64,000 nt of DNA, from NCBI GenBank assembly GCA_021648265.1, contig JAKITD010000004.1, forward strand, positions 1-64,000. The letters run 5' to 3'. Position 1 is the first letter of the stretch. Every line of letters begins with the position of its first letter. The notes under the pieces are model-generated. The model made no database searches and had not been told where the DNA came from. It saw nothing but the letters and a program-made list of their open reading frames with translations. Shown in pieces: positions 37,991 to 47,683 of the stretch. This DNA comes from Flavobacteriaceae bacterium. Lineage in GTDB: Bacteria > Bacteroidota > Bacteroidia > Flavobacteriales > Flavobacteriaceae. The position numbers were made by a program, and so were the translations under genes.

Positions 37991-38944
37991 ATGAAAGTAT
38001 TAGCAAACGACGGAATATCACAAACAGGAATAGACAAATTAGAAGCTGCTGGTTTTGAAGTATCTACAACAACCGTAGCACAAGAGCAATTAATAAATCA
38101 TATCAACGAAAACGACATTACCGTTCTCTTGGTACGAAGTGCTACCAAAGTCCGTAAGGATTTAATTGACGCTTGTCCTTCGATAAAAATCATAGGTCGT
38201 GGTGGCGTTGGAATGGATAATATAGACGTTGATTATGCAAGAAATAAAGGGTTAAGTGTAATCAACACACCTGCTGCTTCATCAGCTTCGGTAGCCGAAT
38301 TGGTATTTGCACATTTATTTGGCGGTGTTCGATTTTTATACGATTCTAACCGTAATATGCCATTGGATGGTGACTCTAGATTTAAAGAATTAAAGAAGAA
38401 TTATGGTGGTGGAAGAGAACTTCGTGGAAAAACATTGGGAATTATTGGTTTAGGGCGAATTGGTCAAGAAGTAGCAAAAATTGGTTTAGGCTGCGGAATG
38501 AAAGTTATTGCCAGTGATTTATTTATAGAAAAAGCTACTATTGAAGTGAAATTCTTTGATGGTCAATCTGTAAATTTCGAAATCGCATCACAACCTTTTG
38601 AAGATGTTTTAAAGGAAAGTGACTTTATAAGTGTTCACGTTCCTGCACAAAAAAATTATGTTTTTAGTAAGAAACAATTTAATTTAATGAAAGATGGTGC
38701 TGCCATTGTAAATGCTGCTCGTGGTGGCGTTATAGATGAAGTAGCTTTAATTGAAGCAATAGAAAGTAATAAATTATCCTTTGCTGCAATCGATACTTTT
38801 GAAAACGAACCGACACCTGCAATCAAGGTTTTGATGAATGGTAAACTATCATTAACTCCGCACATTGGAGCTGCAACTAATGAAGCACAAGATAGAATCG
38901 GTACTGAATTAGCAGAACAAATAAAAAGTATATTATTAAGTTAA
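37991..38944 (+). CDS. serA: D-3-phosphoglycerate dehydrogenase (short form, no ACT domain)
   Basis: MKVLANDGISQTGIDKLEAAGFEV..., GLGRIGQEVAKIGLGCGMKV, NAARGGVIDEVAL, TPHIGAATNEAQDRIG. Confidence 0.92.
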   Translation: MKVLANDGISQTGIDKLEAAGFEVSTTTVAQEQLINHINENDITVLLVRSATKVRKDLIDACPSIKIIGRGGVGMDNIDVDYARNKGLSVINTPAASSASVAELVFAHLFGGVRFLYDSNRNMPLDGDSRFKELKKNYGGGRELRGKTLGIIGLGRIGQEVAKIGLGCGMKVIASDLFIEKATIEVKFFDGQSVNFEIASQPFEDVLKESDFISVHVPAQKNYVFSKKQFNLMKDGAAIVNAARGGVIDEVALIEAIESNKLSFAAIDTFENEPTPAIKVLMNGKLSLTPHIGAATNEAQDRIGTELAEQIKSILLS

Positions 38945-38986
38945 TTTTAGTATATTTAGGCATTCAATAATTAAAAAAAACAAGAA

Positions 38987-39616
38987 ATGACAGGAATATT
39001 AGATTTATTAAATAGTGATTTAGGAAAACAAATAATTAGTGGTGTTAGTAGCGACAGCAATCAATCTGAAAGTAAAACTGCAGATATAATGTCAATGGCA
39101 TTGCCTTTATTAATGGGAGCAATGAAAAAAAATGCCACTACGCCAGAAGGTGCAGAAGGTTTAATGAACGCTTTAAACACAAAACACGACGGAAGTATTC
39201 TAGATAATTTAGGAAGTCTTTTTGAAGGCGGTGTAGATGCGAATGTAAAACAAGATGGCGCAGGAATATTAAAGAATATCTTAGGAAATTCAGAAAATAA
39301 TGTCACTAATGCAATTTCTCAAAAATCGGGAATAGATACTAGTACAGTAATGAATATTTTAAAAGTAGCTGCTCCTTTAGTATTGGGTTATTTAGGAAAG
39401 CAAAAAAAACAGCAACAAGTACAATCTTCTTCTGGAATTGAAGGACTACTAGGAGGAATTCTAGGAGGCGATAACAAGCAACAAAGTATGATCGAATCTT
39501 TATTAGACGGCAATAACGATGGTAGTGTTATCGATGATATAGCCGGAATGGTATTGGGAGGAAGTAAAGGAAAGAACGGCGGCTTAGGAAGTTTACTAGG
39601 CGGATTTTTAAAGTAA
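38987..39616 (+). CDS. DUF937 domain protein
   Basis: MTGILDLLNSDLGKQIISGVS...ALPLLMGAMKKNATTPEGAEGLMNAL; Gly-rich LLGGILGGDN tail. Confidence 0.85.
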   Translation: MTGILDLLNSDLGKQIISGVSSDSNQSESKTADIMSMALPLLMGAMKKNATTPEGAEGLMNALNTKHDGSILDNLGSLFEGGVDANVKQDGAGILKNILGNSENNVTNAISQKSGIDTSTVMNILKVAAPLVLGYLGKQKKQQQVQSSSGIEGLLGGILGGDNKQQSMIESLLDGNNDGSVIDDIAGMVLGGSKGKNGGLGSLLGGFLK

Positions 39617-39641
39617 AATAGATTTAATTAAATTTATATAC

Positions 39642-39672
39642 AAACCATCTATTCATTAGATGGTTTTTTTTT
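39642..39672 (+). terminator. Rho-independent terminator after the DUF937 gene
   Basis: AAACCATCTattcattAGATGGTTT followed by a T-run. Confidence 0.85.
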
Positions 39673-39737
39673 GTTAAAGAATGAAAAAATTGATTATAAC
39701 CATTCAATTATTTATTAATTTTGTGAAAAATATTTAT

Positions 39738-40145
39738 ATGAAATACTTTATTCTAGTATCATTAGTAACAACGTTTATTCTTAGCTGTAACACAAACAAA
39801 ATCAGCATAGAAAGAAATAATACTACTAAAATTAGTACCGTTAAAAACGATACTATTCGTATTGCAAATGATAAATTGGAATATGAAATTTTTATTTATG
39901 AACAAGGGTTTGAGGCTTGGCTTCCACAACAACCAACAATGGGATATTATAGTATTAATTTTTTAGAAAGAAAAAATAGATTGTTAGTGCAATCATATAA
40001 TAATAAGGTATTTAATGATACAACAAGGCAATTATACGAGCAGGAAATTAATTATGATCCTAACTTACATTATGGCTTAGAAGTAAATTATTTGCTTTTT
40101 AACTACTTTAAATATTTTCAACAAAAATATAAGCAGAAGTTATGA
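39738..40145 (+). CDS. DUF6146-like lipoprotein
   Basis: Lipobox FILSCN; LEYEIFIYEQGFEAWLPQQPTMGYYS...LEVNYLLFNYFKYFQQKY. Start MKYFILVSL preferred. Confidence 0.7.
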   Translation: MKYFILVSLVTTFILSCNTNKISIERNNTTKISTVKNDTIRIANDKLEYEIFIYEQGFEAWLPQQPTMGYYSINFLERKNRLLVQSYNNKVFNDTTRQLYEQEINYDPNLHYGLEVNYLLFNYFKYFQQKYKQKL

Positions 40146-40444
40146 TGGAAAGGCTTAAAAAACGCTGGGGCATTAACTCGAACTGGCAAGTTATCATCAT
40201 TTTAATTGTTTTTACTGTCACAGGTAGTACTTCCGTTTACATTGCAAAACCTGTTATTGAGTTTCTTGGAATCACCAAAGATCTTGGTGGTTTTATCTAT
40301 TGGTTATTACGAATTTTGGTTATTTTTCCTCTTTATCAAATCCTTTTAATAAGTTATGGTTGGCTGTTTGGGCAATTTAATTTCTTTTGGAAATTTGTTA
40401 AGAAATTTTTAAGCAGAATGGGATTGGGCTTTTTATATAAATAA
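40142..40444 (+). CDS. DUF6787-like small membrane protein
   Basis: MERLKKRWGINSNWQVIIILIVFTVTGSTSVYIAKP...RILVIFPLYQILLISYGWLFGQFNFFWKF. Confidence 0.75.
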   Translation: MMERLKKRWGINSNWQVIIILIVFTVTGSTSVYIAKPVIEFLGITKDLGGFIYWLLRILVIFPLYQILLISYGWLFGQFNFFWKFVKKFLSRMGLGFLYK

Positions 40445-40454
40445 TTTCAATCCA

Positions 40455-42662
40455 ATGAAAAAACAATTTATTTTGGTTTTCTTACTTTCAGTAAGTGTCT
40501 CTCTTTTTTCTCAAAATTCTTTAAAAGGAATTATAACAAATCATAACAATCCTATACAAGCAGATATTTATATTTCAAAGTTAGAAAAAGGTGCTATTAC
40601 AGATTTTGACGGGTATTATAAATTTTTAAATATTCCCGATGGTACTTTTACAATTGTCTATTCTTCATTAGGGTTTACATCGGTTTCAAAAACAATTACG
40701 TTTATAAATAACGAAAAAGTAGTAATTGATATTGAAATGAAGGAAACTGCTGTTGAAATGGAAGAAATCATTATCTCTACTCCTTTTCATAAATTACAAA
40801 GAGAAAATGTGATGAAAGTAGAGCGAATATCTGCCCAAGACATTACCAACTCTGGTGCATTAACTTTAGCTGAAGGAATTACAGAAATCCCTGGAGTTTC
40901 CACCATAAGTACAGGTGCAGGCATAGGAAAACCAGTAATTAGAGGTCTTAGTTCTAACAGAGTTTTAACCTATACACAAGGAGTTCGGTTAGAAAACCAA
41001 CAATTTGGAGGCGAACATGGATTGGGAATTAATGCAGAAGGTATTTCGAGTATTGAAGTCATTAAAGGTCCCGCGTCCCTCCTTTACGGAAGCGATGCCC
41101 TTGGTGGGGTTTTATACTTAAATCCAGAAAAATTTGCTCCCGAAAATAAAACTCAAGGTTCTATAAAAAGTAATTATACAACCAATACTCTAGGGTCTTC
41201 AACTTCTTTAGCGGTAAAAAATTCACAGGAGAAATTTAAATTTATTGTTAGAGGAACCTATGCAACTAACAGCGATTATAAAACGGGAAATAACGAACGA
41301 GTTACGCTAAGTAGGTTTAACGAAAGTGATTTTAAAACAGGTTTTCGTTTTCAAACTAAAAAATTTAAATCAACTGTACGTTATAATTACAATCAATCTA
41401 AAATTGGGATTCCAGAAGAAATCGGCACACAAACCACTTCAAAAAAAATGGAACTTCCTTATCAGAAAATTGATAATCATATTTTATCATTTAATAATAA
41501 AATATTCCTAACCAACTCTAGTTTAGATATTACTTTAAGTTATTTATTTAATGATAGAAATGAATTTGAAGACGATTTATTTACTCCAGCCTTGCGATTA
41601 CGGTTAAATACTTTTGGTTATAATGTAAAATACAATCTTCCAGAATTTAAAGATTTTGAAACTATTGTTGGTGTGCAGGGAATTTATCAAACCAATACAA
41701 ATTTAGGCGAAGAATTGTTGATCCCGAATGCAACTAAAAACGATTTTGGAGTTATGACAACTACCCATTATCATATTGGCGATGTTGGGCTACAAGGAGG
41801 TGTCCGATTTGATACCAGAACTATTACAACTGAAAAAGCAGGAACCTTTGGTGGGCAAGATTACATTGCTCCAATCGATAAGAATTTTTCAAGTTTTAAT
41901 GCTGCTATTGGAGCAAAATTTAATGTTTTAAAATATATTTTAACTCGTATAAATTTTGCATCAGGTTTTAGAGCTCCTAATTTAGCAGAACTTGCTTCAA
42001 ACGGTATTCATGAAGGAACCAATAGATATGAAATAGGAAATACAAACTTAAATAATGAACAAAATTTTCAAGCCGATGTAGCGTTGGAATTTAATAATGA
42101 CCATATTGAAATTTTCGCAAATGGTTTTTACAATCATATTAACGATTATATTTTTATTGAACCAACAAACGAAATTATTGAAAACAAACAAGTATATCGT
42201 TATTCACAAAACAATGCTTATTTATACGGTGGCGAATTTGGTTTTCACTTTCATCCACATCCTTTAGATTGGCTTCATGTTAATAGTAGTTTTGAAACGG
42301 TAACTGGAAAATTAACTAATCTAGATTACCTACCCTTGCAACCAGCAAATTCATTAAGTAATACAGTTAAAATAGATTTCAATGATTTCGGATTTCTGAA
42401 AAAATCATTCTTTTCAACAACTTATAAAAACACTTTTAATCAAAATAATATAAGCGAATTTGAAACATTAACTCAAGGTTACAACATTTTGAACATGGCT
42501 ATCGGAACACAAATAACTTTGGCAAATTTTAAAGCGATTATTGGTATTCAAGCTACCAACTTAACTGACGAGGTATATATTTCTCATCTTTCAAGATTAA
42601 AAGTAAATGGAATTGAAAATATTGGTAGATCTATTAATTTTAGTCTTTTACTTCAACTGTAA
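40455..42662 (+). CDS. TonB-dependent outer membrane receptor (carboxypeptidase-like regulatory domain + plug + barrel)
   Basis: N-terminal LKGIITNHNNPIQADIYISKLEKGAITDFDGYYKFLNIPDGTF; plug GKPVIRGLSSNRVLTYTQGVRLENQQFGGEHG...VIKGPASLLYGSDALGGV. Confidence 0.92.
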   Translation: MKKQFILVFLLSVSVSLFSQNSLKGIITNHNNPIQADIYISKLEKGAITDFDGYYKFLNIPDGTFTIVYSSLGFTSVSKTITFINNEKVVIDIEMKETAVEMEEIIISTPFHKLQRENVMKVERISAQDITNSGALTLAEGITEIPGVSTISTGAGIGKPVIRGLSSNRVLTYTQGVRLENQQFGGEHGLGINAEGISSIEVIKGPASLLYGSDALGGVLYLNPEKFAPENKTQGSIKSNYTTNTLGSSTSLAVKNSQEKFKFIVRGTYATNSDYKTGNNERVTLSRFNESDFKTGFRFQTKKFKSTVRYNYNQSKIGIPEEIGTQTTSKKMELPYQKIDNHILSFNNKIFLTNSSLDITLSYLFNDRNEFEDDLFTPALRLRLNTFGYNVKYNLPEFKDFETIVGVQGIYQTNTNLGEELLIPNATKNDFGVMTTTHYHIGDVGLQGGVRFDTRTITTEKAGTFGGQDYIAPIDKNFSSFNAAIGAKFNVLKYILTRINFASGFRAPNLAELASNGIHEGTNRYEIGNTNLNNEQNFQADVALEFNNDHIEIFANGFYNHINDYIFIEPTNEIIENKQVYRYSQNNAYLYGGEFGFHFHPHPLDWLHVNSSFETVTGKLTNLDYLPLQPANSLSNTVKIDFNDFGFLKKSFFSTTYKNTFNQNNISEFETLTQGYNILNMAIGTQITLANFKAIIGIQATNLTDEVYISHLSRLKVNGIENIGRSINFSLLLQL

Positions 42663-42942
42663 TAGGTTGCATTTTAGGCTGTTTTCCCCAAACAAAAGTA
42701 TATAACCACATTAATGTAAATGTTGGTATAAAATCTAAGCCTGGAATTAACTCTTCAAGAAACACAATCACCGAAGCAATTTTACCTTTTTTACCAGGGT
42801 ACATTTCGGTCATTTTTTTAGCAGCATAAGGAGCCCAAAGTAAATCGATAATAGTTCCAGCAACAGGAATTAACATCGTTGCCATGCCTATTGCATCTAA
42901 TAAAATTCCTTTTTTTAATAATTTATTTTTTTGTGTATTCAT
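42640..42942 (-). CDS. Hypothetical small membrane protein
   Basis: Hydrophobic helices; ends within the 3' end of the TonB receptor (23-bp convergent overlap). Confidence 0.75.
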   Translation of the reverse strand: MNTQKNKLLKKGILLDAIGMATMLIPVAGTIIDLLWAPYAAKKMTEMYPGKKGKIASVIVFLEELIPGLDFIPTFTLMWLYTFVWGKQPKMQPITVEVKD

Positions 42943-43031
42943 TTTATATCTTTGTCAATAATAACGCAAGAATCCTGCCATAAATTATGAAATATTATTA
43001 GTCCAATTTAATGTCGCTAGTTTGGAAATTA

Positions 43032-43559
43032 TTATTTTAATTTATCTGAAAACATTTTTTTCAATTTAGCAATTTTAGGCGTAATTGTAAAGTCACAATA
43101 TTGTTGCTCTGAATTTTGATTGTAATAATTATGATGGTCTTCACCCGCATCATAAAATACTTCAAAAGGAGTAATTTCTGTTACTATTGGGTTTTCAAAA
43201 AATTGCTGCTTTGTTAATGCTTTAATAAATACTTCTGCTTGTTGTTTTTGTTCTTCTGAAGTATAAAATATTCCGCTTCTGTATTGTGTACCAACATCTG
43301 CTCCTTGACGATTAAGTGTCGTTGGATCATGTGTTGCAAAAAACACTTCTAATAACGTTGTAAAAGAAACTTCAGCTTCATTATAAATAATTTCAATTCC
43401 CTCCGCATGTCCCGTTCCTCCAGTACAAACTTCTCTATAAGCAGGATTTTTTATTGTACCTCCAGTATAACCAGACTTGATAGACTCCACTCCTTTTAGG
43501 CGTTGAAATATTGCCTCAGAACACCAAAAACAACCACCTGCTAATATGGCTTTTTTCAT
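43032..43559 (-). CDS. msrA: Peptide-methionine (S)-S-oxide reductase
   Basis: MKKAILAGGCFWCSEAIFQRLKGVESIKSGYTGG...GTGHAEGIEIIYN, VGTQYRSGIFY, AGEDHHNYYNQN. Confidence 0.95.
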   Translation of the reverse strand: MKKAILAGGCFWCSEAIFQRLKGVESIKSGYTGGTIKNPAYREVCTGGTGHAEGIEIIYNEAEVSFTTLLEVFFATHDPTTLNRQGADVGTQYRSGIFYTSEEQKQQAEVFIKALTKQQFFENPIVTEITPFEVFYDAGEDHHNYYNQNSEQQYCDFTITPKIAKLKKMFSDKLK

Positions 43560-43703
43560 TAAATCATTTTTATTTTAAACAAATCTACAATTAATAAACG
43601 TAGTTAAAAATTGAACTTTCTTTTTAACTTTTTGTTAGTACAAGTAGTTGATTTAGTGTGGTAATTTTGTTATTCACCAATCATTTTTATCAAAAAAACA
43701 GTA

Positions 43704-46127
43704 ATGCTCAAACATATTGTATCTTTTTTTATTTTATTAAGTTGTTTTTCAGCTTTTTCTCAAGATAAAAAAACAATAGAAGCTACCAGAATAGAAATTC
43801 CACCAAAAATTGATGGTATTATAGACGATGAAATTTGGAAATCATTACCAGTAGCTAATAATTTTAATATGTGGCAACCTGGAAATGAAGGAACCATCCC
43901 TCCAGAGTATCAAACCGAAGTAAAAATTGCATACGATAATACGGCTGTGTATTTTGCAGTAGCTATGCTTGACCCTAATCCCGATGAAATTTTAAATCAA
44001 CTGAGTCAAAGAGACGAAGTTTTTGTACAAGCAGATTTATTTTACATTGCATTAAACACATACAACGACGGTATTAACGAAACTCGTTTTTATATTACAA
44101 GTGCTGGTGCAATAGGCGATTCTCGAACTTCTCAAAATGGAGAAGATTTTAATTACGATGTAGTTTTTAGTGCAAAAATGTCAAAAGATAATAAAGGTTG
44201 GTATGCCGAGTTTAAAATACCCTACAATGCCTTGCGTTTTCCTGAAGTAGAAACTCAAGATTGGAGCGTTAATTTTTACCGTCAATTAAAAACAAAAAAC
44301 GAAACTCATACTTGGAATTTTATTGATAATAAAGTGGGGAATTCTAAACTCTACAACGGATTAATTTCTGGAGTTAAAAATATCGAAGCTCCAATTAGAC
44401 TTACCTTCTACCCTTTTATTCAAGGGGTTGTTAGTACTTTTGATGGTAATACTGAATTTAATTTTACCGGCGGAATGGATTTAAAATATGGATTGACCGA
44501 CAGCTTTACTTTGGATGCTACATTAATTCCAGATTTTGGTCAAGCAGCCTTTGATAATGTGGTATTAAATCTAGGACCTTTTGAACAAACCTTCGATGAA
44601 AACAGAGCCTTTTTTACCGAAGGAGTTGAACTTTTTAACAAAGGACGAATTTTCTTTTCTAGACGAATTGGCGGTCCTCCATCGGGAAGTATTGGAGAGT
44701 TGGAAGATACTGAAGAAATCACAGAATATCCTTCAAGTGTAAATATTGTAAACGCCATTAAGGTTTCAGGAAGGACTAAAAAAGGATTGGGTGTGGGGAT
44801 TTTAAATGCGATTACCGAAAAAACCTATGCAAAAGTAACTGATATAGAAACGGGGGAACACCGAAAAGTTTTACTAGAATCTTTAACCAATTATAATGTT
44901 TTTGTTTTAGACCAACAGTTTAATGGAAACTCGTCTGTATCGCTTGTAAATACAAATGTTATAAGAAATGGAAGCGAGTTTAAAGACGCCAATGTTACCG
45001 CTGGAGTATTTGATATTTCCAACAAAAAAAATAGCTACAGAACTTCTGGTCGTGCAATTTTTAGCAATGTAAATTATGGAGACGGTTTTAAATCTGGTTT
45101 TCGTTCTGAAATAAATATTGCAAAAACTGAAGGGAATTTTCGTTACAGGATTGGACACGATTTTGCAAATACAACACTAGATATTAATGATTTAGGCTTA
45201 AATTTTAGAAATAATTTTAATAATTTTGGTGGAGGTGTATCTTATGAAATATTTGAGCCTACCAAAAAGTTTAATAAATATAGAATTAATTTATCTGCTA
45301 GACACAGAAGACTTTACAAACCCAGCATACAAACTGAAAACTCTATAAGTTTAAATATGTTTTTTTTTACAATTGAAAGGTTTGCATTTGGAGGAAGAAC
45401 AAATTTCAGGTCTAAAAAAGAAGATTATTTTGAACCACGAGTAGATGGTAGGTTTGTAACTTTTGCTCCAAACTATGGAATTAACGGATGGATTTCTTCC
45501 GATTTTCGAAAAAAGTTTGCTTTGGATGCTGGATTGGGTTATCGGACTTACATCGGTGATCCTCAGCAAAATTTTAATTTTAATTTTGAGCCACGTTATC
45601 GTTTTTCAGATAATTTTTTAATGGTTTGGCGAACTAACTATTTTGTTTCCAATCATAATAACGGTTTTATAGATTACGACGGTACCGACATCTTTTTCGG
45701 ACAGCGAAATATTGCCAATCTTGAGAATTCCTTGACAGCAAGTTATAATTTTGACCCCTATAAAGCCATCGATTTGCGTTTTAGAAATTTCTGGGGAACC
45801 GCAGATTATAGTAATAATTTATTTTACACCCTAAACGAAAATGGTTCGTTAACACCTGCCAATTATGACATATCGAAAAATAACCCAAATAGAAATTTTA
45901 ATATTTGGAACATCGATTTAAGTTTTAGATGGCGATTTGCACCCGGAAGTGAAGCTACCTTATTATATAGAAATCAGATTTTTAATCAAGATAATCTTTC
46001 CTCGATTAACTATGGTGAAAGTTTGCAAAATTTATTCGATCAACCTGAACAACATACGGTTTCGTTACGGGTAACTTATTTTATAGATTATAATAATATT
46101 ACAAATTTACTAAAAAAGAATTCGTGA
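43704..46127 (+). CDS. DUF5916 / CBM9-like domain outer membrane-associated protein
   Basis: ATRIEIPPKIDGIIDDEIWKSLPVANNFNMWQPGNEG...YQTEVKIAYDNTAVYFAVAMLDPNPDEILNQLSQRDEV..., followed by a long beta-barrel-like C-terminus. Confidence 0.88.
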   Translation: MLKHIVSFFILLSCFSAFSQDKKTIEATRIEIPPKIDGIIDDEIWKSLPVANNFNMWQPGNEGTIPPEYQTEVKIAYDNTAVYFAVAMLDPNPDEILNQLSQRDEVFVQADLFYIALNTYNDGINETRFYITSAGAIGDSRTSQNGEDFNYDVVFSAKMSKDNKGWYAEFKIPYNALRFPEVETQDWSVNFYRQLKTKNETHTWNFIDNKVGNSKLYNGLISGVKNIEAPIRLTFYPFIQGVVSTFDGNTEFNFTGGMDLKYGLTDSFTLDATLIPDFGQAAFDNVVLNLGPFEQTFDENRAFFTEGVELFNKGRIFFSRRIGGPPSGSIGELEDTEEITEYPSSVNIVNAIKVSGRTKKGLGVGILNAITEKTYAKVTDIETGEHRKVLLESLTNYNVFVLDQQFNGNSSVSLVNTNVIRNGSEFKDANVTAGVFDISNKKNSYRTSGRAIFSNVNYGDGFKSGFRSEINIAKTEGNFRYRIGHDFANTTLDINDLGLNFRNNFNNFGGGVSYEIFEPTKKFNKYRINLSARHRRLYKPSIQTENSISLNMFFFTIERFAFGGRTNFRSKKEDYFEPRVDGRFVTFAPNYGINGWISSDFRKKFALDAGLGYRTYIGDPQQNFNFNFEPRYRFSDNFLMVWRTNYFVSNHNNGFIDYDGTDIFFGQRNIANLENSLTASYNFDPYKAIDLRFRNFWGTADYSNNLFYTLNENGSLTPANYDISKNNPNRNFNIWNIDLSFRWRFAPGSEATLLYRNQIFNQDNLSSINYGESLQNLFDQPEQHTVSLRVTYFIDYNNITNLLKKNS

Positions 46128-46182
46128 TAATTAAATTGCCAAATCAATCCTAAAATACTACTTTCACGCTATAATTATATGT

Positions 46183-46848
46183 ATGATTGAAGCAAAAAAC
46201 ATTCACAAATATTTCGATACTCTTCACGTTTTAAAAGGAGTAGATTTGCAAATTGCTAAAAGTGAAATTGTATCGATAGTTGGTGCTTCCGGAACTGGAA
46301 AAACGACATTGCTTCAGATTTTAGGCACTTTAGATACTTTTTCAAATGAAGAACATAAAAGCTCCCTTCATATAAATGGAACCGACATTGCCTGCTTAAG
46401 TAGGAATCAGTTAGCAAAATTCAGAAATAAAAACTTAGGATTTATATTTCAGTTTCATCAATTACTTCCTGAATTTACAGCCTTAGAAAATATTTGTATT
46501 CCTGCTTTTATAAAAAAAACACCTAAAGGAGAAGCCGAAAAACGAGCCAAAGAGTTATTGGCATTTTTAGATCTTTCTCATCGTGAAAACCATAAACCCA
46601 ACGAATTATCTGGAGGTGAACAGCAAAGAGTAGCCGTTGCAAGGTCTTTAATAAACAATCCATCAATTATATTAGCAGACGAACCCAGTGGAAATTTAGA
46701 TACTGAAAGCGCCGAAAATCTTCATAATTTATTCTTTAAATTAAGAAATGAGTTTGGACAAACATTTATAATTGTTACTCATAATAACGATTTAGCAAAC
46801 ATGGCAGATCGAAAATTAGTGATGGTGGACGGAAAGATTGTTTCTTAA
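46183..46848 (+). CDS. ABC transporter ATP-binding protein, LolD-like
   Basis: [45 protein letters not shown]. Confidence 0.92.
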   Translation: MIEAKNIHKYFDTLHVLKGVDLQIAKSEIVSIVGASGTGKTTLLQILGTLDTFSNEEHKSSLHINGTDIACLSRNQLAKFRNKNLGFIFQFHQLLPEFTALENICIPAFIKKTPKGEAEKRAKELLAFLDLSHRENHKPNELSGGEQQRVAVARSLINNPSIILADEPSGNLDTESAENLHNLFFKLRNEFGQTFIIVTHNNDLANMADRKLVMVDGKIVS

Positions 46849-46849
46849 T

Positions 46850-47626
46850 ATGAATCAAATTGATTTAAAAGAATTTCTAGATTCTAAAGTCTTACTTTAT
46901 AACAATCCTACCTTTATTGAGAGTGATCCTATTCAAATTCCACATCAATTACAAAATCAAGGAGCAAAAAAAGAAGATGTTGAGATTATCGCATTTTTAG
47001 TTTCTATTATTGCTTGGGGAAACCGAAAAAGTATCATTAAAAACGGAAAAAAATTAGTTGAGATTATGGGAAATTCTCCATTAGATTTTGTTTCTAATTT
47101 TTCAGAAAAAGACGAAAAATACCTTTCTGGCTTTGTACATCGTACTTTTAACGAATTTGACCTCACTTATTTTATGTTTGCATTACAAGACATTTACAAC
47201 AGACAAGGCGGAATGGAATTGCTGTTTTCAAAAAACATACAAAACAACTCCATTCAACCTGCTATTAACGAGTTTAAAAAACAGTTTTTTAGCTTGCCAC
47301 ACTTACAACGAACCGAAAAGCATATTAGCGACCCTTTAAAAAATTCAGCCGCAAAACGGATCAACATGTTTTTACGTTGGATGGTACGAAACGATACTGC
47401 TGGCGTAGATTTCGGACTTTGGAAAAGTATTTCACCCGCTGTTCTCTCCTGCCCTTTGGATGTTCATACTGGAAATGTTTCTAGAAAACTTGGCTTATTA
47501 ACTCGAAAACAAAACGATGGAAAGGCTTTGGCAGAATTAGACATCGCTCTTAGAAGCCTCGACGCTGAAGATCCTGTAAAATATGACTTCGCTTTATTCG
47601 GTTTGGGAGTTTTTGAAAATTTTTAA
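46850..47626 (+). CDS. TIGR02757 family protein
   Basis: IAFLVSIIAWGNRKSIIKNGKKLVEIMGNSPLDFV...RINMFLRWMVRNDTAGVDFGLWKSISPAVLSCPLDVHTGNVSRKLGLL. Start MNQID at 46850 preferred. Confidence 0.85.
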   Translation: MNQIDLKEFLDSKVLLYNNPTFIESDPIQIPHQLQNQGAKKEDVEIIAFLVSIIAWGNRKSIIKNGKKLVEIMGNSPLDFVSNFSEKDEKYLSGFVHRTFNEFDLTYFMFALQDIYNRQGGMELLFSKNIQNNSIQPAINEFKKQFFSLPHLQRTEKHISDPLKNSAAKRINMFLRWMVRNDTAGVDFGLWKSISPAVLSCPLDVHTGNVSRKLGLLTRKQNDGKALAELDIALRSLDAEDPVKYDFALFGLGVFENF

Positions 47627-47683
47627 TATGATTAAGCACCACAAAACAATAGTTTATTTTATCTTTGAAAAATCTTAATTGGA

